DNA from: Zanthoxylum bungeanum
Taxonomy: Eukaryota > Streptophyta > Magnoliopsida > Sapindales > Rutaceae
Direction: 5' to 3'
Assembly (NCBI GenBank): GCA_019454045.1
Contig: SKCR01001870.1
Span: 1-64,000, forward strand
Length of the DNA: 64,000 nt
Position numbers and translations under genes: made by a program. A model generated the notes under the pieces. The model was not told the origin of the DNA, ran no database searches, and saw nothing but the letters and a program-made list of their open reading frames with translations. Of this stretch, positions 1 through 12,600 are shown in pieces. Numbering within the stretch: the stretch's first letter is position 1; each line of letters opens with the position of its first letter.

Positions 1-1596
1 CAAAGTATTTGTATGCATTAGTGTTGTGCTAGTCATTATAAGTGTCTATTAAAGTATTGTAAAATAAATATTTTCCGAGTATGCATTTACAAGTATTAAA
101 AGTATTTTATGTTGGTCGAGTTAAGGTCGTTATGCACGACATTGCATTAGAACAGTTTTTGATACACTCAGAAAGTCAGAGGCTTATGGGGTTAGTACAG
201 CTATCCCATGCCGGTAACATCTTCCAGATCGGGGATGTTACATTATATACTTATTTTTTTTAATTTATAATTTTTTTAATTTTTTAAAATTTATATTTTT
301 TTGCTCTTTATATATCTAATCTTTTTTATTTGTTTAATAAATATTACAAATTTCAAATTTATTATTAATTATTTTGTGTTCATTTATTCATTTAATTTTT
401 GTGATTCTTTTTAATTTATTCTACACTACTTCTGTATTATAAAAATATTTTATATATATTAGAGAAATATATATTTAAAAAAGAGTACAAATAACAACAA
501 AAAAAGTAACACTTAAAAATATAAAAACACAAATTCTAATATATGTTGCCTCCAAAGTCTCCTCCTAACGCACTTGGTGAGATACCTAATACTTCATATC
601 ACAATTGATTATTGATTTACGAAATTAAAGTAAAAATAAACACAAATATAAGAAGTAAACACAAATAAAATAAATAACTTTTAATAAAGTAAAAGTAGAT
701 ATGGGTACTGATTTAGAAATTAAATAAGACAAATAATTTTTAATAAAGAAAATATAAAATCAAAATCAAAATCAAAATAAACACTACTTTTAATAAAGTA
801 AATTTTTTCATAAAGTAAAAGCAGATATGGATACTGATATACCAAAGTAAATAAGACAAATAACTTTTAATAAAGTAACAATAAAATAGAATCAGAATCA
901 ACATGACTTTTAATAAAATAAATTTCTCTACTTTCGAAATAAATAAAAAATATGTATAAAAAATATATTAAATTTATTAGACAAATAGACTATCAAAATA
1001 TTTATTTCATAAATTAAATTTATATTTAAAAATTATCTTTTTTTACATAAGTAGTGTTAATTTAATTAAAAAAATAATCAAAAAAATAAATGAATAAAAA
1101 CGAAATTTTTAATATTTATTAAACAAATAAAAAATATTAAATATATAAAATGAAATAAATATCATATATATATATATATATATATATATTTGAGAGGAGG
1201 AAATTTAAGGGTTTTTTGATTTTTGGGATGGGCAGTTTAGTAATTTTGGCAGGAGACGGGGGAGATGGTCAGAGGGGAGTAGTAAATTTCAATGATAACA
1301 CAACATCAGACTCAATTGTTCAAGAGACAGCCATATCGATATATCTACACACAAATATATCTATATACACATTGACACGCTAAAAAATGGTTTTTTACTC
1401 ACAATTATAAGAGTGTCGAAGTAATAAAATAACGTGGTAAGTCCGTGGTCGATCCACGGGAAATAATCTTAGAAAAATAGAATAATAATAATATGTGCGA
1501 AAAAAATAAAAGATCTGATTTGTTTGAGTGGATAAGTTTCGAGTATTATACAAGAAGTAGGGATTATTTGCATCAATAATAAAGCAAAACACTTTA
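1..1596. other. AT-rich intergenic DNA, no gene seen
   Basis: This stretch is very AT-rich and has only very short open frames without recognisable domains. It contains a (TA)n microsatellite at about 1164-1189. No transposon termini could be resolved. Confidence 0.6.
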
Positions 1597-1604
1597 AAAA
1601 TATA

Positions 1605-3735
1605 TTTAATTTTATATATTATAACAACACTAAGCAGATGCCCAATAATTAATACAATTCCTTTTCAATCCAAACCTCTTGCTACTTGTTACAAATACAT
1701 GAGTAAAACTCCCATTATTTTTTGTATATGTATCTAATATTTGCATAATGAGTAAATTTCCCTTAAAAAAATTTAGGACATTAACTTTGTTGGAGTACAA
1801 TTATAGAGAGCTTGATACCATAGCATTAAATTCAAAAGCTAAATTAGACAGCTCTTACAATTGTTTTTGAGTGGAGAATAAAGCAAAAAGGTAGCGGAAA
1901 TATTGTTCTTTTTTTTTTTGGTGGGGCAGCTGGTGGAGTCCATACGGTGTTGAACATCCATTCAGTGGATGAGTTTATTTGTTTTGTGTAGGCAGTTTCC
2001 AAATAAGGCCGAGCATCGGTTTCGGTTATGTTCGGAATTAATTGGAATTGGATCGATTTTAATTTCAAAATGGAAGAACCGAATTTAAATGGCGTGGTGG
2101 AATTGGAACCGGATCATTAATTCGGACCGAAATCTATTTTGGGAATAAAATTTAGAACTAATTTTGAAATCAAATTAAACTGAATTTCATAACCAATTTT
2201 AAAACTCAATTTCACAACCCAAATTAAAGCTCAACTTAAACTCAATTTCATAACCAATTTAAACTCAATTTCATATCCCAAATTAAAATTTAATTTCATA
2301 ACCCAATTAAAAATCAATTTCATAACTCAATTTAAATCCATACATTTCTTACAATAATATTATATTTTAAGTCAAAAATAATACGCAATATCCAGTTTTA
2401 TTTATTATTTTATTTCTGTATGGACAGTTGCCAAAAATATTATATAATATTCAAGTGTGAGAAATAATTGTATTTTCAAAGTTTGACAATAATAAATAAA
2501 TAGGGTAAATCAGGATCGAACCGGAACCGAATTGGAACTGATTAATATGATATCGTATTTAATTAGGTATGTTTTGGTTTTAAGCGAAATCGAACTGGAA
2601 CCGGTTAATGGAATACCCTATTTAATTGGATAAGTTCTAGTTCCATTTAATTAGGAATCGAATTTTTCCAGATAGATTCCAATTTCACGCGGAACCGGAA
2701 CCGGAAGCGAAATCGGTTTTGCTCACCCCTATTTCCAAACTCAAACTTGCATCCTTTCCATGTTTTTTCGGGGGAGGGGAGATAATTAAGAAAATTACAA
2801 ATTTTATTATGGAAACGATCATTTAAAGGTGATTCCATTATAATTATAAATAGATTGAATATATAAAATTATTTCATTCGGTCTCTAATAAAAAATTCAA
2901 CACAATTATATGCTAAAAATGAAAATGGGTCATCTAGTAATTAAGACAAATAATCCTGAAAATCTCCAAGAAATTCATGGAAATATGACTCAAAAAACAG
3001 AAAAGTTTAGAATCTATTAATGCATGACTTGATTTTGAGAAATGTAGAATACTTAAACGATAAATTTAATTTTATAAATTATAACAACACTAAGCAGATG
3101 TCCAATAATTGATACAATTCCTTTTCAATCCAAACCTCTTGCTACTTATTACAAATACATGAGTAAAACTCCCATAGTTATTTGTATATGTAATCCAGCT
3201 CATCTAATATTGCATAACAAGTAAATTTCCCTTAAAAAAAATTAGGACATGAACTTTGTTGGAGTACAATTAAAGAGAGCTTGATACAAAACATGAGGAG
3301 AAAGGAGACAGCAGCCTGGGAAATAAAGCCATAACATTAAATTCAAAAGCTAAATTAGACAGCTCATACAATTGCTTGTGTCGTTCTTAAGTAAAATTCC
3401 AATGCTTTTGAGTGGAGAATAAAGCAAAAAGTAATGGAAATATTGTTCTTTTTTGAATTATATTAGATAGGATTGGATTAATTTATTATTTATTAATTAT
3501 TATTAATTGATTCTCATTCCTTTATTATCCTCGAATTAACAGATCATAAATTCAAAAGCTAAATTAGACAGCTCATACAATTGCTTTTGTCTTCATTAAG
3601 TAAAATTCCAATGCTTTAGAGTGGAGAATAAAGCAAAAACGTAGTGGAAATATTGTTCTTTTTTTTTTAAAATCAATTCAACATTCATTCAGTGGACGAG
3701 TTCCTTTGTGCAGGCAGTTCTCTTTTTCCAACTGC
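1605..3735 (+). repeat. Local triplication of a ~320-390 bp unit
   Basis: Three diverged direct copies of one unit are visible: about 1605-2003, 3063-3452 and a shorter third at 3549-3735. They share runs such as AACAACACTAAGCAGATG (copies 1 and 2) and AAAGCTAAATTAGACAGCTC (all three). The first copy is interrupted at its right end by the hAT MITE at 2004-2731. The function is unknown. The unit has no long open frame and may be a duplicated piece of intergenic or promoter DNA. Confidence 0.75.
2004..2731. mobile_element. hAT-like non-autonomous element (MITE), 728 bp
   Basis: The element is bounded by a perfect 8-bp target-site duplication, TTTCCAAA, at 1996-2003 and 2732-2739. The right end reads TGCTCACCCCTA, so the terminal inverted repeat is TAGGGGTGAGCA; the left end is a degenerate TAAGGCCGAGCA. 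An 8-bp duplication with a TAGGGGTG-type terminus is characteristic of hAT elements. The interior has no coding capacity. It is AT-rich, with short repeats of a CTCAATTTCATAACC type at 2175-2335, and GGAACCGGA-like subterminal repeats at both ends. Confidence 0.9.
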
Positions 3736-3739
3736 ATTT

Positions 3740-4631
3740 TTTTTATTTTAAATAATGTTTTTTTTTTTTAAATAATGTTTTTTTTAAATATTGTCCCATT
3801 ATAATATATTTTCCAGACATAACCTCAATTTTTTTGCGCTTTATACCCGTTGTGACATGACTCCGAGAGAAGAATTTCAATTTTTTAAGAAAGAAAGCTA
3901 TCATCAGTTTATATAATACAAATTGTATCTTTTTGTTAGGTTGAGTTTGTTATTAGATTATTTATTATTCTATACTCTTAATGTATTTTATTGTCTGATC
4001 ACTAATAGGATAGTTGTGGTAAATTCTTAGGAATTTGGGAAAAAAAAATGGATTTAGCCTTAAGAATTAACAGCATACGATCACATTCTTTGAAGCGATT
4101 TCCTTACAGGATATAAATATTCTTACAGGGCATGTGTAACCATAATTAGAACTTGAACTTAATGAGTTTAACTAAAATTAATTATCATAAAAATATATGT
4201 AATTGAATTAAGTAAGCTTTTCTACTAAGCTTATAGATAATTTAAAATTCTAGATTAATAATCCATAATAAGTACTCAGCTGAATGAAAAAGAGCAATAA
4301 TTCATTGTTTGCATGATTAAGTGAAGTTGTAACCCTATGCTGTTTTTGTATAAGGTTTTCCAAAATATATTATTTTATCTTTTTAACTTTCTAATTAGTT
4401 AATTAATTACTCCTTTAAATTAATTGTTTAATTTTAGTGAAGTTGGTCTAATTATGGTATTAATAGAATAAATAATAGGGAAATTATCTCTGAACCACTT
4501 CTGTTTTGGGGAAAATACATGTAGCTAAACAAATTTCTGACAATGACACCGCACCACATCTAGTTTGTGTTTTGTATTAATAAGTCACGTTTCCGTTAAC
4601 GCTGTTAAGTGGATGATGATGTTAGTGTTGG
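3740..4631. other. Intergenic, nothing recognised
   Basis: AT-rich DNA with poly-T runs at 3740-3790. I see no coding signal, repeat boundary or RNA gene. Confidence 0.5.
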
Positions 4632-7008
4632 GATAAACGCACCAGAGGCGCGGTGAAAGTGTGAAAATAGTTTTGAACATCTTAAAAATATTTCTAGTGA
4701 ATTAATTAATATCAAATATTATTATTTCACTCAAAGTAGTTTAAATATATTATTTATTAACAATTAATAGTATAATATATTTCGAAATACGATGAATTAT
4801 TTTACGAAAATATTTTTCGACAAATACTACGCGTAACAAACAAACGGTCAAATTGGTTGACCAACAGCCGATCCGGGCCAACCCGATCACTTGGACAGTG
4901 ATCGATCAGCCTTTGGGCTGCCCAAACAGTGACCAGTTCACAATTTGTATAGCCGTGACGAGGCGAGTCTGTTTTCTCATGTTTTCACCTCGAAACAATT
5001 TACGGAATTAATCCATCACCCAATACACATCCAAAATCATTCAAATAACATATTTTCCATGAAAATGTTCTATTTTAGGGCACCAAATCAGATTTGATCC
5101 AGAAACATTATTATCCATTTTTCATGCCAAAATAAAATTTATTCACACAATTAATCCAATTAATTTACACCAAAATTAATCACCACAATATAAAGTTCTA
5201 AGAAAAATTCTAGGTAATATTTGAGTGGAAATAATCACTATAGAATATCAATTTTAATTTGGAGATTAATTCACTAATTAATCTTATACACATGGTTAAC
5301 AAAAGAAAATTGTCGAGGTTAATTAAACAACCAACACCAAATTTTTTGCACCATATATATATCCTAGATACATATATGAATAAGACATACACTACATACA
5401 TATCTCATACATATTTTGCATGCTTAGGAAATAAAAACAAGAAAATAGAAATTAGGAATTTGATTTTACCTTAATATAAATTCCAATTTCTTCAATTTCC
5501 TTCTTCCTTTGGTGTTGTTGTTTTGTTTCAAAACCCTAACCCATTTTTTCTTTTTGTTCTAAACTCATGAGAAAATGGCCAAGCCATTGCAAAATGAAAC
5601 AATTTCATTTATATATTATTTCCTTACAATTGCTGGAAATTATGGAATTTTATTATCAAAAAAAATAACTATTATTTTGGCTATAATTTTGACACCTAAT
5701 TGATTTTATCCAAATTGAATAGTTATTTTGATATTTTTGTTAACGAATCCATGTGTCAAAAATACATGGTCTAGCCAATTAAAATTGGCCAAATATTAAA
5801 CATATTTCATGTAACATTCTTAATTAAAAAATAAATAAAATAAAAATTCATTCATTTATTTAATCTTATTAACAAAAAGACAAAATAAAATATATAAAAA
5901 TTTCCAAGAATATTCTTCCATTTATCATTATTAATAATTAATAATAATAATAAAATTAGTGTCAAAATCTAATTGATCATTAATGTGTATCTAATCAAAA
6001 TTATATATCGTATATAAATACACATTATTTAATACGCATGTATAAATTATGAATAATCCAAATTATCCATAATTAATTGCCCAAGTGCTCAACGTGTACA
6101 CTTTATATTGCGGGGCTCTCTAAGTTCAAATTTATCTATGTTTGTAATTTGTCCACTCATAAATTACTACGACCACGGATAATCAAGTTAAACCATTCAA
6201 CTTGAAGTCATTGCATATATGTAATCTCTCTGTCATAAGTTATCCGAATTATTTCGGAGATATAGATTAAACACCATATCTCCGCTATGAACAATTCATA
6301 TGTCGCGACATATTTATGATTCTTTAATAAATATTCAGAACTTGTTTCCGAATCATACATCGGCCAAAGATTTCAAAGAATCACAAATTGGATATCTAAA
6401 TCCCATACACGGGACTAACAAATCCTCTATTGATATATCACATAATATCATGGGTATCAGTCCATACCGACGAACTGGTGGGGGTCTGATCTTAAATGAT
6501 CGTTGACGTGACTGCCATCAAAGTGTGGAAGATACTCGCATATTCACAGTGGTATCACAAGTCAAATAAGTTAATATATTATCCGACTCGTAAAGATTCC
6601 AATTGATGTTGGTGTACCATCTATCGGAAATCTTCAAATAAGTCGTTCAGTATTTATCCAACAAATACCTACGTATTTATATGAGTCTCCTAAAACTCAT
6701 GGTTTATTGAGATAACCATTAGAATAATTGTAATATACAACACGTACTGGTCTCACGGGTTTACTAACCGACCAGGTATGTAAACCTTAATTATGAACAA
6801 TTTTAAGAATGAATTGTATTATGACAATTCTCAGTAACAATTACGGTGTTTTTGCAATTATATCACAACTATTCATTCTAAGTTTATTTTACTCCTTAAC
6901 CATTTAAAAGATTATATTGATGAAAACTACTAAATTTATTCATAATAAAATAGAAATGTGCATTGTATTTACAATAAATACAATAGAATTTGGCGCACCG
7001 AGCACCAA
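4632..7008. mobile_element. Unclassified, probably LTR-retroelement-derived block
   Basis: Base composition changes at about 4632, where the sequence begins TGTTGGGATAAACGCACC. The block runs to the target-site duplication of the adjacent solo LTR. It has no long open frame. At 6551-6562 there is a TGGTATCACAAG string resembling the TGGTATCAGAGC initiator-Met primer-binding site of copia elements, but with mismatches. The left edge looks like an LTR start (TG), but I could not find a matching second LTR or a target-site duplication. Assignment to a retroelement is therefore inference. Confidence 0.3.
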
Positions 7009-7013
7009 GTCTA

Positions 7014-8873
7014 TGACCGGTGTAATCACACGCGTATAACGCAAGCGCGCGTATCGTTTCAAGTAGTATAAAAATATCGATCCCACGATGACTTAATTCC
7101 TATTTTTGTTATTAATTGTTGATACTATTTATTTACATGAAATGAGAAGAGAATAGTTGTTTGATTGGTTGGTTGAATGTGAATTTGCTGAATAAATAAA
7201 TAAATAAAATACTAAGGAAATAAACAAAAGACTCAAATATATATAGGGTTGTGATTCCACATAATATTATTCTAATGATGAATTGATTCTTTTATATATA
7301 TGTAATAAATTAGTTTGCTAACCTAGAACACGAAGATATGCAAAAGTCTATGTCGATGATCAGATGCAAACACTCAAATAACCCAATTAATCATACATCT
7401 ATGTTAACCAAGTTAGCTGAATTCATTAAGTTCAAGTTCCAATTATGGCTACCCTCGCCTGACAGTTATATGTTTATCCCGTAAGGAAATCTATTAAAGG
7501 GTTATTTATCCTCAAAGAAGATCATGGGCTATTGAATCTAAGGCTGAAACCTAAAATCCCTTCGTCAAGTTCATTTTAAATTTACCACATCAATCTTATT
7601 GGTGATCAGACAAGAAGAAGCATTACGCTTAAGATTCAATAAACAAACTAAAGAATTACCCAATATATAATTAAATCAATTATTAAGTATGTGAATATTG
7701 TGTTTCATCACTTCCCTAGAATAAAAAGACAATAATGGAGTTAGAGGATCCACATTTAATATTTCAAACCTAGGAATCTCACTTATTATAATATATAAAT
7801 TATTTTCTATACTACTTTCACAGGAATTAATAATGTTAAACATTTAAAACCAACCATATAAGCGGTAATCCATTTAGTCCAACTACACCGACCATATAGG
7901 CGGTAATTATCTGTCACATAAAGACCGACCATATAGGCAGTAAAGTAATTTATATTTAAACCGACTATATAGGCGGTAATAAAGTCTGCAATTAATTAAT
8001 CCGATTAAATTATAATTTAAATATTATAATTAAGTGAGATTAACATAGATAATTATATCAAATATTTCACATTTTACCCCAGCGGAAATTTAATTACAAA
8101 ACATAAAAGAAATTAAAAATAAAATATTGAAAATAAAATTAAAATTAAAAATACATAATTTAAATATTACAATAATTTACAAAATAAATGCAATCCTTAA
8201 AAGTCTATAAAAACCCTAAGGAAAACACGAAGCAAATGAAATGGATTTGAGCTCAATTTATAGACATTCTGATCTTCCAAGCGTCGCGACGCATCAAGGT
8301 CTGCGCTCGGAGATGACGCGTTGTTGACCGTTGACTGCTGACGTGGCACGCAGTTTCTATCAGCCCAATAGAATTCTGACATGTGGTAGGAGATGATTGG
8401 CTGATGATGACGTGGCTGACACGTGGAATGTTGACTCGGCATGCGACTGATATGGCGAACACGTGTCAGACACGTAGATGACACGTAGCTGACACATGTC
8501 ACGCGGTTATGCGGTCCAATTTGATGATGACATGTGGAATGTGTGTTGTCGACAGCATGTGATGATGACACGTGGCAGGCGCACGTTAGCATCCGGCGCA
8601 CGTTAGCGGCACATTTTAGCAATCTTCTCAGATTTTGACACGAGTCTGGCGCACGTTAGCGGTCGCAACGTAGAAGACTTGCGCGTCGCAACGCGTAGAA
8701 TTACCATTTTTCCCTTTTGTCCATTTTTTCTCAATTTTAGCCCTGAATTGCTTCCAATGCTTCTCAAACTTTATTTATCTGCAAAACATATCAAAACGTT
8801 CACAAAACCAGAGAAACTTTACAAAATATTAGGTTAAATGAGTGGGAAATAGTGATATAAATATCACTCATCG
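7014..8873 (-). mobile_element. Solo LTR of Ty3/gypsy family A, minus strand
   Basis: This is a 1.86-kb LTR in reverse orientation. Its right edge is the complement of the family A LTR start (TGATGAGTG), here ending TCG instead of TCA, and its left edge is TGACCGG, the complement of CCGGTCA. A perfect 5-bp target-site duplication, GTCTA, flanks it at 7009-7013 and 8874-8878. No internal domain is present, so it is a solo LTR left by LTR-LTR recombination. On the minus strand a TATA box (CTATAAATTG) lies at about 8255-8264. The region upstream of it (8280-8700) is GC-richer and crowded with ACGTG motifs, unlike the other family A copies. Four to five copies of a CCGACCATATAGGCGGT motif occupy 7850-7985. 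Confidence 0.92.
8330..8580 (-). promoter_or_regulatory. ACGTG (ABRE/G-box-like) cluster in solo-LTR U3
   Basis: Within 250 bp upstream of the LTR TATA box (minus orientation) the sequence contains ACGTGGC at 8341, GACGTGGC at 8409, GACACGTGG at 8418, AACACGTGTC at 8459, two further GACACGTAG strings at about 8469-8487 and GACACGTGGC at 8567. ACGTG cores with flanking GGC or GTC are the binding sequence of plant bZIP factors (ABRE/G-box). Regulation is inferred from motif density alone. Confidence 0.5.
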
Positions 8874-8878
8874 GTCTA

Positions 8879-9608
8879 ATAATTAGAAGGGCATTTTTGT
8901 CAAATCACTTTATTGTAGCGACTATTTGATACAAAATTGAAAGATTATGAAGTGCATTGACATTATCACAACTCTTTGGTGATGTAGAGATAATATGTAA
9001 AAAAAAAATTTATTAATAATAATAATTTTCAATTTAATAATAATTCATACTTTATAATAAATTCATATTATTATTAAATTGAAAACGCATAAAAATTAAC
9101 ATTTTAAGCTTCTCAGTTTTCTTTTTTTGGTGGTAGCTTGAGGATTGTTCTAGTTGTGATATTTCTAATGATGTGTGTGGGGAGCTATGGCAGAGCTGTT
9201 GCTGGTGGAGCGAATGAGTTATGACAGACGTGCATTTCGTGAGAGAGCTCAACGTACGTGTGGTGGAGGATCTAGGCATGCGTGTGTGTGTGATTGTAGA
9301 AGAAGTTGGGAACGTACGCTTGAATCTATTGGGATCCACTCAGACATAATTCATCAGAGAAAATTATCTAAAGAGTTAGTTTGTATGATTTCGCTATCTT
9401 ATTAATATTAAATCATATTGTATATATTTTTTGACATAATGAAAGAATTATTTGATTATAAAAAAATTATTATTCAATTGATCAATTCTACTCAGGCTTT
9501 CCATTATTCAACATCATCCCTTCATTCAGTAGCCCATTTCCTTTTCGCTTGTTCTCTCTTTTCCCATTTGATCCCGTTTTTTTTTCTCTCCGGCCAACAA
9601 ACTAAACC
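8879..9608 (+). promoter_or_regulatory. Upstream/5' region of the CNL pseudogene
   Basis: This 730-bp interval lies between the solo LTR and the CNL start codon. The last 70 bases before the ATG are pyrimidine-rich, as in many plant 5' leaders. The start context is AAACCATGGC, with A at -3 and G at +4, which is a good plant start. A TATATATTTTT string at 9420-9430 could be the TATA element, but there is no independent support. The open frame at 9175-9405 has no recognisable domain. Confidence 0.4.
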
Positions 9609-12600
9609 ATGGCAGACCTCTTCCTCTCACCTCTCTTGGAGGTTTTGTTTGACAGGTTGGCTTCCCGTGATTTCCTTAACTTTGTCCGTCAATTTCTAGG
9701 CGGAGTTGATTCCGAGATAACAAAATGGGATAGGAAGTTCAAGATAATTCAGGCAGTACTCACCGACGCAGAAGAGAAGCAACTGACTGACAAGGCTGTG
9801 AAGATGTGGCTGGACGATCTCCAAGACTTGGCTTATGATGCTGAGGACATTCTTGATGAGTTTTACACCAAATATATGGAGCGCAAGTTGATGGCAGGTC
9901 ATGATCATGAGGCCAGCAGTAGCAAAATACAGAGGCTCGTTCCTTCTTGTTTTAGTTGTTTCAATCCGTGTACTGTTATGTTCAATAACAGTATGCGATC
10001 TCGCATAAAAGAAATTACTAGCCGATTAGATGAACTCTGTAAACAAAGAAATGATTTTGGATTGCTTTTGAATACTCCTGGAGGGCCATCATCGACTGAT
10101 GCTGCACAGCGAAGGCCACCCAGTACAAGTGTGCCAACTGAACCCTCTGTTTTTGGGAGACTCCAAGATAAAGCTAAAATACTTGATATGGTATTAACTG
10201 ATACCCCGACTGATCACGCCAACATTGTTGTAATACCCATCATCGGCATGGGTGGGGTTGGAAAAACAACTCTTGCTCGAGAGGTGTACAATGACAAGGC
10301 AGTTGAAGATTCCAATTTTGATGTAAAAGCTTGGGTTTGTGTCTCAGACGTCTTTGATGTTTTGGGCATCTCAAAGGCACTTCTCGAGTCAATCACCTCC
10401 GCTACTTGTGATTCCAAGACTTTAAATGAAGTGCATGTTCGATTGAAGAAAGCAGTGGATGGTAAAAAAGCCTTGGTTGTCTTAGACGACGTTTGGAACG
10501 AGGATGGAAGCTTGTGGGAATTATTGAAAGCTCCATTCCTGGCTGCTGCACCAAACAGTAAGATAATCGTCACCACTCGCCATTCAAATGTTGCATTAAC
10601 AATGGAACCGATTCAACAATACAACCTCCAGCGCCTCTCAGATGAAGATTGTTGGTCCCTGTTCAAGTCGCACGTGTTAATTGAGAGTCCAGCTCAATTT
10701 CGTCAGCAAAGACTCTTGGCGGCCTTTTACGTTATAAGAGACATGATGAGTGGGATACAATATTGGACAGCAATATATTGAATCTACCACAACAACAACA
10801 AAATGGCATTCTCCCAGTCTTAAGATTGAGTTATCATTATCTACCTTCTCACTTGAAGAGATGTTTTGCTTATTGTGCTATTTTCCCCAAAGATTATCAA
10901 TTTGAGAAGACTGAACTTGTTTTCCTGTGGATGGCCGAAGGTCTTATTCAACAATCAGAAGGCAATAAGCAGCCAGAAGAATGGGGCAGAGAGTGTTTTG
11001 AAGATCTGGTGTCAAGGTCAATTTTTGAAAAATCAAGTGGTGATTGTTCTAAATTTGTAATGCATGACCTTGTTCACGATCTTGCTCAATTTGTCGCCGG
11101 AGAAACCATTTTCAAGTTAGAAGAGGCAAATAAATCATCAAGAAGATTTGACAGGGTTCGCCATTTTTCTTACAATCGCGATCAGTTTGATGGTAAAAAT
11201 AAATTTGAAGTTCTCCAGAAAGTTGAACATCTGAGAACATTTTTGCCCGTAGCAATTAGAGGTGACTATTCTTCGGGATACATTACTAGTATGTTTCTAT
11301 CTGAGTTATTGCCAGAATTCAAAAAGTTGAGGGTACTGTCTTTAGAAGGATACCAGATCACTGAGTTACCTTGTTCAATTGGAGACCTGAAGCTTTTAAG
11401 GTATCTCAACCTTGCTCGCACTGCTGTCATAAGTTTACCTGAGTCGACAAGCTCATTGATGAACTTGCAAATATTGATTTTAAGAGATTGTTATAGTCTC
11501 ACAAAACTGCCAGCCAAAATGAGAAAGTTGATCAATTTGCGTCATCTTGATATAAAAGGCGCAAAATTATTGAAAGAGATGCCATTGGGAATGAAGGAAT
11601 TGAAGAATCTCCGAAAGTTATCGAATTTTATTGTGGGCAAGGGTGGTACTATTTCCGGTTTGAAAGATCTGAAGAATTTAAAATTCATTGGTGGAGAAAT
11701 TTGTATCTCTGGATTAGAGAATGTGAAAAATGCAAACTATGCAAGGGAGGCCGCTTTACAAGAGAAGCAGAATCTAGAAGTAGTGTCATTAAAATGGGTT
11801 TCTCAACTTGAGATCCCACGAAATGAAGTAGAAGAAGAACATGTGCTTGACATGCTGCAACCTCATAAAAGCATTAAAGTGCTTAGCATCGAGAACTATG
11901 TTGGTGCAAGATTTCCACAATGGATAGGAGATCCATCATTCTCAAAGATGGAGGATCTTACATTAGAAAATTGTGAAAATTGCACGTCCTTGCCTTCACT
12001 CGGGCTGATGGGATCACTTAAACGCCTCATCATCAAAGGGATGAAGAAAATAGAAAGTATAGGTTCTGAATTTTGTGGGAAGGATTGCTCAATGCCTTTT
12101 CAATCATTAGAGATTCTTTGCTTTGAGGATTTGCAGGAATGGAAGTGCTGGGACATCAATTCGGAAGAAAATGGTCTTGTTGCAAGATTCTCGAGCCTCC
12201 GTGAACTTTCCATAGTGAAATGTCCCAAATTGTCTGGAAATCTGCCCGAGCAGCTTCCTTCTTTGGAGACACTTGTTGTTGAAAAATGTTCAGAGTTGAT
12301 AGTTTCATGCTCAAGCTATCCGATGCTCAGCAAATTAGAAATTGATGATTGCAAGGGACTTGTGTGCAGCACTCTGATGGACTCCAACTTGACAGATTTT
12401 ATGACTATTTCAAATAGTTCATTACAATTATATGGACGCAAAGGGATGATGTATGATGATTGCACAGCTGCCAAGTCTAGGTCTGTGACTATTACAAATA
12501 TTTTGGAGTTGGGAAAATTTCTAAACCAGGGATTTCAGCAAGTGGAGATTTTGTGGATCGGAGATTTTCCACGGATCAAGTCATGGTGGGGTGATATGAG

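Noticed and set aside
8197..8622. 141-codon minus-strand frame
   Set aside because: It lies in the GC-richer ACGTG-motif region of a solo LTR. The composition (many CHVSS-like repeats) follows the DNA repeats.
9175..9405. 76-codon frame upstream of the CNL
   Set aside because: No domain, poor start context and not preserved in any recognisable pattern. Left as part of the upstream region.
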